DNA from: an uncultured Eubacteriales bacterium
GTDB taxonomy: Bacteria; Bacillota; Clostridia; Oscillospirales; Acutalibacteraceae
Direction: 5' to 3'
DNA: 8,374 nt
Assembly (NCBI GenBank): GCA_902462035.1
Contig: CABQAC010000086.1
Span: 1-8,374 of the forward strand
This document shows positions 5,232 to 8,374 of the stretch, one piece after another. Position 1 is the stretch's first letter. Each line of letters starts with the position of its first letter. The notes below the pieces were generated by a model. It had not been told where the DNA came from and did no database searches. It saw nothing but the letters and a program-made list of their open reading frames with translations. Both the position numbers and the translations under genes were made by a program.

Positions 5232-7889
5232 TTATTCGGCAAGCTGGTAAACAAAGGTATGGCGGCCGGAACCAATTTCCGCCGTGACACAGCCCGCTCC
5301 ATTTTGCAGGACGGCGCCTTCCTTGCTGGAAGCGTTCTGCGCGCGGTCCATCACTACGGTAGCGGTGGTGTTGCAGGGGATTTCCACCGTCAGTGTGACG
5401 GTATCGCCCTGATGCTCCCAATGAGATTTCACTTCGCCGTACACCGACTGGTAAGAAGCGGTGACATAGGTCAGCCCGCCGCCGATGTGGGGATGTAGAA
5501 CGGTATGCTTATAGCCGGGCTGTTCCTCGTCAATTTCGAGGCCGGCGACCGCACGGTACAGCCATTCGCCGATGGCGCCGTAAGCGTAGTGGTTAAAGGA
5601 GTTCATGTCGGCGCTCCACATGGTGCCGTCCGGCTTCATGCCGTCCCAGTGCTCCCAAACGGTGGTGGCGCCCATTTTAACCTGATACAGCCAAGAGGGG
5701 AAATCTTCCTTGAGCAGGAGTTCGTAGGCTTCCTTGGTGCAGCCGTTCTGGCTTAACGCATGGCAGAAGTAAGGGGTCCCCAGGAAGCCGGTGACCAGAT
5801 GGCCGTCGTTTTCCTTCAGCAGTTCCAACAGCGTCTTGATGGTGCGCTCCATAAACTGGGGCGGGGTCAGGTGGAACATCAGCGCCAGAATGTGGGAAGT
5901 CTGGGTGCGGGCCGCCAAACGGCCGGTGGGGGTAAAGAATTCATCTTGGAACGCCTTTACAATGCGGGCGTGCAGGTCAAAGTATTTGTCCGCGTCCGCC
6001 TGCTTCCCCAGGATTTTGGCTGTTTTGGCCAGCAGTTCGGTCGAATAGGCGTAGTAGGCCGTGGCGGTTAAATCGTTGGGGGTAGCGCCGAAATAGCTGC
6101 CCTCCTTGGCGTCCAGGGCAACCCAGTCGCCAAAATGGAAACCGGTATTCCACAGCACGCCGTCCTGGGCGTTGCTGTGCATGAATTCCACCCACTTGAC
6201 CATGCTGTCGTATTGAGCGGAAAGAATCTGCGTATCGCCGAAGGTCAGGTAAAGCACCCACGGGCAGATAACCGCCGCGTCGCCCCAAGCGGTGGCGCCG
6301 CTGGCCGTGCCGTTGATGATGGCGTCGTCCCGGTTATGGGAGCGGAGCAGGTCGGGCACCACGTGGGGCACCGAACCGTCCTCCCGCTGATCCACCGCAA
6401 CTTCCCGCAGCCATTTGCGGAAGAAGGGATAGGTGTTCATATTATAGCTTGCGGTACGGCAGAAAATCTGGGCGTCGCCCGTCCAGCCCAGACGCTCGTC
6501 ACGCTGGGGGCAGTCGGTGGGAATATCCACAAAGTTGCCCTTCATGCCCCAAACGATATTATGCTGCAATTGGTTGAGCAGGGGGTTGGAGCATTCGAAA
6601 GCGCCGGTGGGCTCCATATCGGAGTGGACGGCCAGCGCGGTAAAGTCCTCGCATTTCGGCTCGCAGGGGAACTGTTCGAGCTTGATGTAGCGGAAGCCCT
6701 GGAAGGTGAAGTGAGGTTCGAAAACCTCTGTCCCCTCGCCCTTGCAGGTGTACTCGGTGGCCGCCTTGGCCTTGCGCAGGTTCTCGGTATAGAAATTACC
6801 CTTGGCGTCCAGGATTTCGGCGTATTTGATGACCGCCTTGTCCCCGGCTTTGCCGGTGACACGGAAGCGAAGCCAGCCGGTTAAGTTTTGGCCGAAATCG
6901 ATAACCAAATCCCCTTCGGGGGTGCGGAACATTTCCTTGGCGGGCAGTTCGTTGATGATACGCACCGGCTCGCCGTCCTGGATGGTCAGGACCTTTTTGT
7001 CCTGGTCCACCACCAGCACCGGGTTCCATTTGGAATCGTCGAAGCCGGGGGTATCAAAGCCCTTTTGTTCTTTGCGGGCGTCGTAAATTTCTCCGTCGTA
7101 GAACTCGGAGAACACCACCGGGCCTTTCGACCATTTCCAGCTGCCGTCGGTCACGATCAAATCCTGGGTTCCATCCTCGTAATCCACCAGGATTTGGCAG
7201 ATGAAAAGCGCCTTTTTGGTGTAGTGGTTGCGCTTGTGCTCGAAGCCGATCACGCCTTTGCACCAGCCGGCGCCCACATGGGCGGCCACGGCGTTTTCCC
7301 CCTGCTGGAGCAGGCTGGTCACGTCGTAGGTCTGGTACAGGGTGCGCTTATCGAACCTGGTCCAGCCGGGCGTCAGAACGTAATCCCCCACCCGCTTGCC
7401 GTTGAGGAACATCTCGTACATGCCCATGGCCGTGGCGTACGCCCGGGCGGATTTGACCTTTTTGCCCACCAAAAATTCCTTGCGCAGCAAACGGCCGTCG
7501 GAAAGCTCGGAATCCTGCTCCTGGGTGTCGGCGGTGATGAAGTCCGCTTTCCAAAGGCAATTGCAGAGCAGCGCGGTCTCGAAATACGCAGGCTCGCTGT
7601 ACGCGCTTTGTTCCCCCTGGTTGTCCGCTACCTTCACACGGTAAAAATAGCGGGTGGAGGATTCGAACTTCATGCCCGCGGGCCGGATATGGGCGGATTC
7701 GCCGCTTTGCACCACGCCGCTGTCGAACACCACGTTGGAAAACGACGGGTCGGTGGCTACCTGAAGCTGATAAGATGTTTGCAGAACATTGCGGCGGTCG
7801 CTTTGAAGAACCCATCCCAGCTGGATCTGGTCGTTGACGCCCACCGGATTTACCTGATAATCGCAGGTCAAATTGACCGCTTTTAACAT
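5232..7889 (-). CDS. Alpha-L-rhamnosidase, glycoside hydrolase family 78
   Basis: This 885-residue enzyme removes terminal alpha-L-rhamnose from plant glycosides, pectin side chains or bacterial polysaccharides by an inverting mechanism. Visible parts are an Fn3-like N-terminal domain (about 1-106), a sugar-binding beta-sandwich (about 146-310, with MGMYEMFLNGKRVGDYVLTPGWT), a concanavalin-like domain (about 325-425, with VIDFGQNLTGWLRFRV), the (alpha/alpha)6 catalytic barrel (about 430-780) and a C-terminal beta-sandwich. The family signature TDCPQRDERLGWTGDAQ gives Glu465 as likely general acid, and WEHWDGMKPDG gives Glu746 as likely base, by analogy with known GH78 enzymes. ATG 7889 is preceded by GGGAGG (7899-7904) at 9 nt; the frame stays open upstream to 8267, but that part crosses the promoter and the opposing gene. 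No signal peptide is seen, so it is probably cytoplasmic and acts on imported oligosaccharides or glycosides. It appears monocistronic. Confidence 0.95.
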   Translation of the reverse strand: MLKAVNLTCDYQVNPVGVNDQIQLGWVLQSDRRNVLQTSYQLQVATDPSFSNVVFDSGVVQSGESAHIRPAGMKFESSTRYFYRVKVADNQGEQSAYSEPAYFETALLCNCLWKADFITADTQEQDSELSDGRLLRKEFLVGKKVKSARAYATAMGMYEMFLNGKRVGDYVLTPGWTRFDKRTLYQTYDVTSLLQQGENAVAAHVGAGWCKGVIGFEHKRNHYTKKALFICQILVDYEDGTQDLIVTDGSWKWSKGPVVFSEFYDGEIYDARKEQKGFDTPGFDDSKWNPVLVVDQDKKVLTIQDGEPVRIINELPAKEMFRTPEGDLVIDFGQNLTGWLRFRVTGKAGDKAVIKYAEILDAKGNFYTENLRKAKAATEYTCKGEGTEVFEPHFTFQGFRYIKLEQFPCEPKCEDFTALAVHSDMEPTGAFECSNPLLNQLQHNIVWGMKGNFVDIPTDCPQRDERLGWTGDAQIFCRTASYNMNTYPFFRKWLREVAVDQREDGSVPHVVPDLLRSHNRDDAIINGTASGATAWGDAAVICPWVLYLTFGDTQILSAQYDSMVKWVEFMHSNAQDGVLWNTGFHFGDWVALDAKEGSYFGATPNDLTATAYYAYSTELLAKTAKILGKQADADKYFDLHARIVKAFQDEFFTPTGRLAARTQTSHILALMFHLTPPQFMERTIKTLLELLKENDGHLVTGFLGTPYFCHALSQNGCTKEAYELLLKEDFPSWLYQVKMGATTVWEHWDGMKPDGTMWSADMNSFNHYAYGAIGEWLYRAVAGLEIDEEQPGYKHTVLHPHIGGGLTYVTASYQSVYGEVKSHWEHQGDTVTLTVEIPCNTTATVVMDRAQNASSKEGAVLQNGAGCVTAEIGSGRHTFVYQLAE

Positions 7890-7940
7890 GGAAACATTCC
7901 TCCCAAATAGATTGTAATCAGATTCTGGGGTATTGCCTTC

Positions 7941-7969
7941 ATTATAGCGGCTGCCAGGGTCAAAAACAA
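7941..7969 (-). promoter_or_regulatory. Sigma-A type promoter of the rhamnosidase gene
   Basis: On the minus strand, TTGTTT (7964-7969) and a perfect TATAAT (7941-7946) are separated by 17 bp. The -10 lies about 51 bp before the ATG at 7889. GATTGTTTT occurs at the -35 (7963-7971) and again 38 bp upstream (8001-8009), a possible activator or operator repeat. Regulator identity is unknown; an AraC-type rhamnose regulator would be a guess. Confidence 0.75.
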
Positions 7970-8028
7970 TCACCCAAATTCTTTTTGTAACAAATAGAGC
8001 AAAACAATCTCTTTTTTTTGTATGGATG

Positions 8029-8082
8029 GACCGAAAACCCTTGTTAGCCCCGAGTATACCGCATCCCAAAAAGTTTTCGGTC
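8029..8082. repeat. Spaced perfect 10-bp inverted repeat
   Basis: GACCGAAAAC (8029-8038) and GTTTTCGGTC (8073-8082) are perfect reverse complements 34 bp apart. The right arm is followed on the plus strand by TCTCTTTTT. It could be a large-loop hairpin, a protein-binding dyad or the ends of a very small element. It lies in the gene-free stretch 7890-8201. Confidence 0.55.
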
Positions 8083-8084
8083 TC

Positions 8085-8138
8085 TCTTTTTGTGAGAATT
8101 GCCCTTTGGAGGGCAATTTTTTTCTTTTCCGCGCTAAG
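8085..8138 (-). repeat. Palindromic intergenic element, copy B
   Basis: On the minus strand it reads TAGCGCGGAAAAG, an A-run, then the ATTGCCCT palindrome, related to copy A at 5024-5070. Sharing the A-rich flank as well as the stem argues for common descent rather than two independent hairpins. Confidence 0.55.
8097..8123 (+). terminator. Terminator-like hairpin in copy B, upstream of the phage-like gene
   Basis: AATTGCCCT (8097-8105), loop TTGG and AGGGCAATT (8110-8118) form a perfect 9-bp stem running into seven T residues (8117-8123) on the plus strand. No plus-strand gene ends just before it. It may block read-through into the gene at 8202, or simply be the structure of the repeat. Confidence 0.6.
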
Positions 8139-8201
8139 GGTGAAGGGGGTTACGGCGGGCAGACGCCTTTTTTCCCCTTCCAGTCGGCTTGGAAAGGAGG
8201 C

Positions 8202-8374
8202 ATGAAAAGGCAGATGGAACCGGCCGAAAAAAAACAACCCAGCAAAAAAGAAAAGCGGTTTTGCCAATACCTGCTGCTGACCGGCAACGCCCGGGAAGCC
8301 GCCGCCTTGGCCGGGTACTGCGATCAGCCGCAGGAAGCGGCGCTGGCGCTGCTGGACAAACCGGCGGTATCCTG
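8202..8374 (+). CDS. Phage terminase small subunit-like protein (3' end outside the window)
   Basis: The first 57 residues are visible. A Lys-rich start (MKRQMEPAEKKQPSKKEKR) leads into FCQYLLLTGNAREAAALAGYCDQPQEAALALLDKPAV. This matches the N-terminal pattern of terminase small subunits (K-x-x-x-F-x-x-x-Y-L, then G-N-A-x-x-A-A-x-x-A-G-Y), a helix-turn-helix domain that recognises phage DNA for packaging. The frame runs to the edge. The start is uncertain: AAAGGAGG at 8193-8200 is only 1 nt before ATG 8202 and 13 nt before the in-frame ATG 8214. If the call is right, a prophage, satellite or phage remnant extends to the right. A cellular HTH protein is the main alternative. Confidence 0.6.
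   Translation, partial: MKRQMEPAEKKQPSKKEKRFCQYLLLTGNAREAAALAGYCDQPQEAALALLDKPAVS

Noticed and set aside
6888..7886. 332-codon plus-strand open frame, antisense to the rhamnosidase
   Set aside because: It lies wholly opposite a strongly recognised GH78 gene, has no family motifs, and is explained by GC-rich codon usage of the sense gene.
7890..8267. 126-residue N-terminal extension of the rhamnosidase frame
   Set aside because: The extension crosses a clear promoter, a palindromic repeat and the opposing phage-like gene. ATG 7889 has a good ribosome binding site and begins at the expected domain boundary.
1..8374. CRISPR arrays, tRNA or rRNA genes, full insertion sequences
   Set aside because: No regularly spaced repeats, cloverleaf, rRNA-like sequence or transposase was recognised on either strand by eye.

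Overview
The window looks like a moderately GC-rich chromosome segment of an anaerobic Firmicute, most likely a gut Clostridia/Oscillospirales-type bacterium. This is inferred from strong AGGAGG-type ribosome binding sites, an NadA-NadB-NadC de novo NAD operon, a cytoplasmic GH78 rhamnosidase, and a DUF4417-like/polymorphic-toxin remnant of a kind I associate with Firmicutes and their phages. No database search was possible, so the taxonomy is an impression.

Layout. (1) Bases 1-3183, plus strand: nadA (5' end outside the window), nadB and nadC. They form one operon that takes L-aspartate through iminoaspartate and quinolinate to nicotinate mononucleotide, and it is closed by a 19-bp perfect hairpin at 3205-3245. 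(2) Bases 3333-5100, minus strand: a small toxin/immunity neighbourhood. The upstream unit (5026-3953) is one open frame. It joins the C-terminal half of a DUF4417-like protein, a probable RNase-type toxin domain and an acidic immunity-like domain. The immunity part has its own Shine-Dalgarno and ATG (4342), in frame and with no stop codon before it. Directly downstream is a second, decayed unit (3940-3419) that keeps the pre-toxin peptide and a frameshifted immunity gene but has lost the toxin domain. A 76-bp repeat with one mismatch marks the pre-toxin segment in both units. (3) Bases 5024-5219: palindromic elements, an alternative-hairpin arrangement and the terminator of the next gene. (4) Bases 7889-5232, minus strand: an intact GH78 alpha-L-rhamnosidase with its own promoter. 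(5) Bases 7890-8201: a gene-free stretch holding that promoter, a spaced 10-bp inverted repeat and a second copy of the palindromic element, which here looks like a terminator. (6) Bases 8202-8374, plus strand: the start of a protein resembling a phage terminase small subunit, possibly the edge of a prophage.

The NAD operon and the rhamnosidase are ordinary metabolic genes. The unusual part is the 3.4-5.1 kb region. It looks like a compact, partly decayed toxin/immunity cassette array, with a translationally fused toxin-immunity junction kept in both copies and a near-identical recombination-sized repeat.
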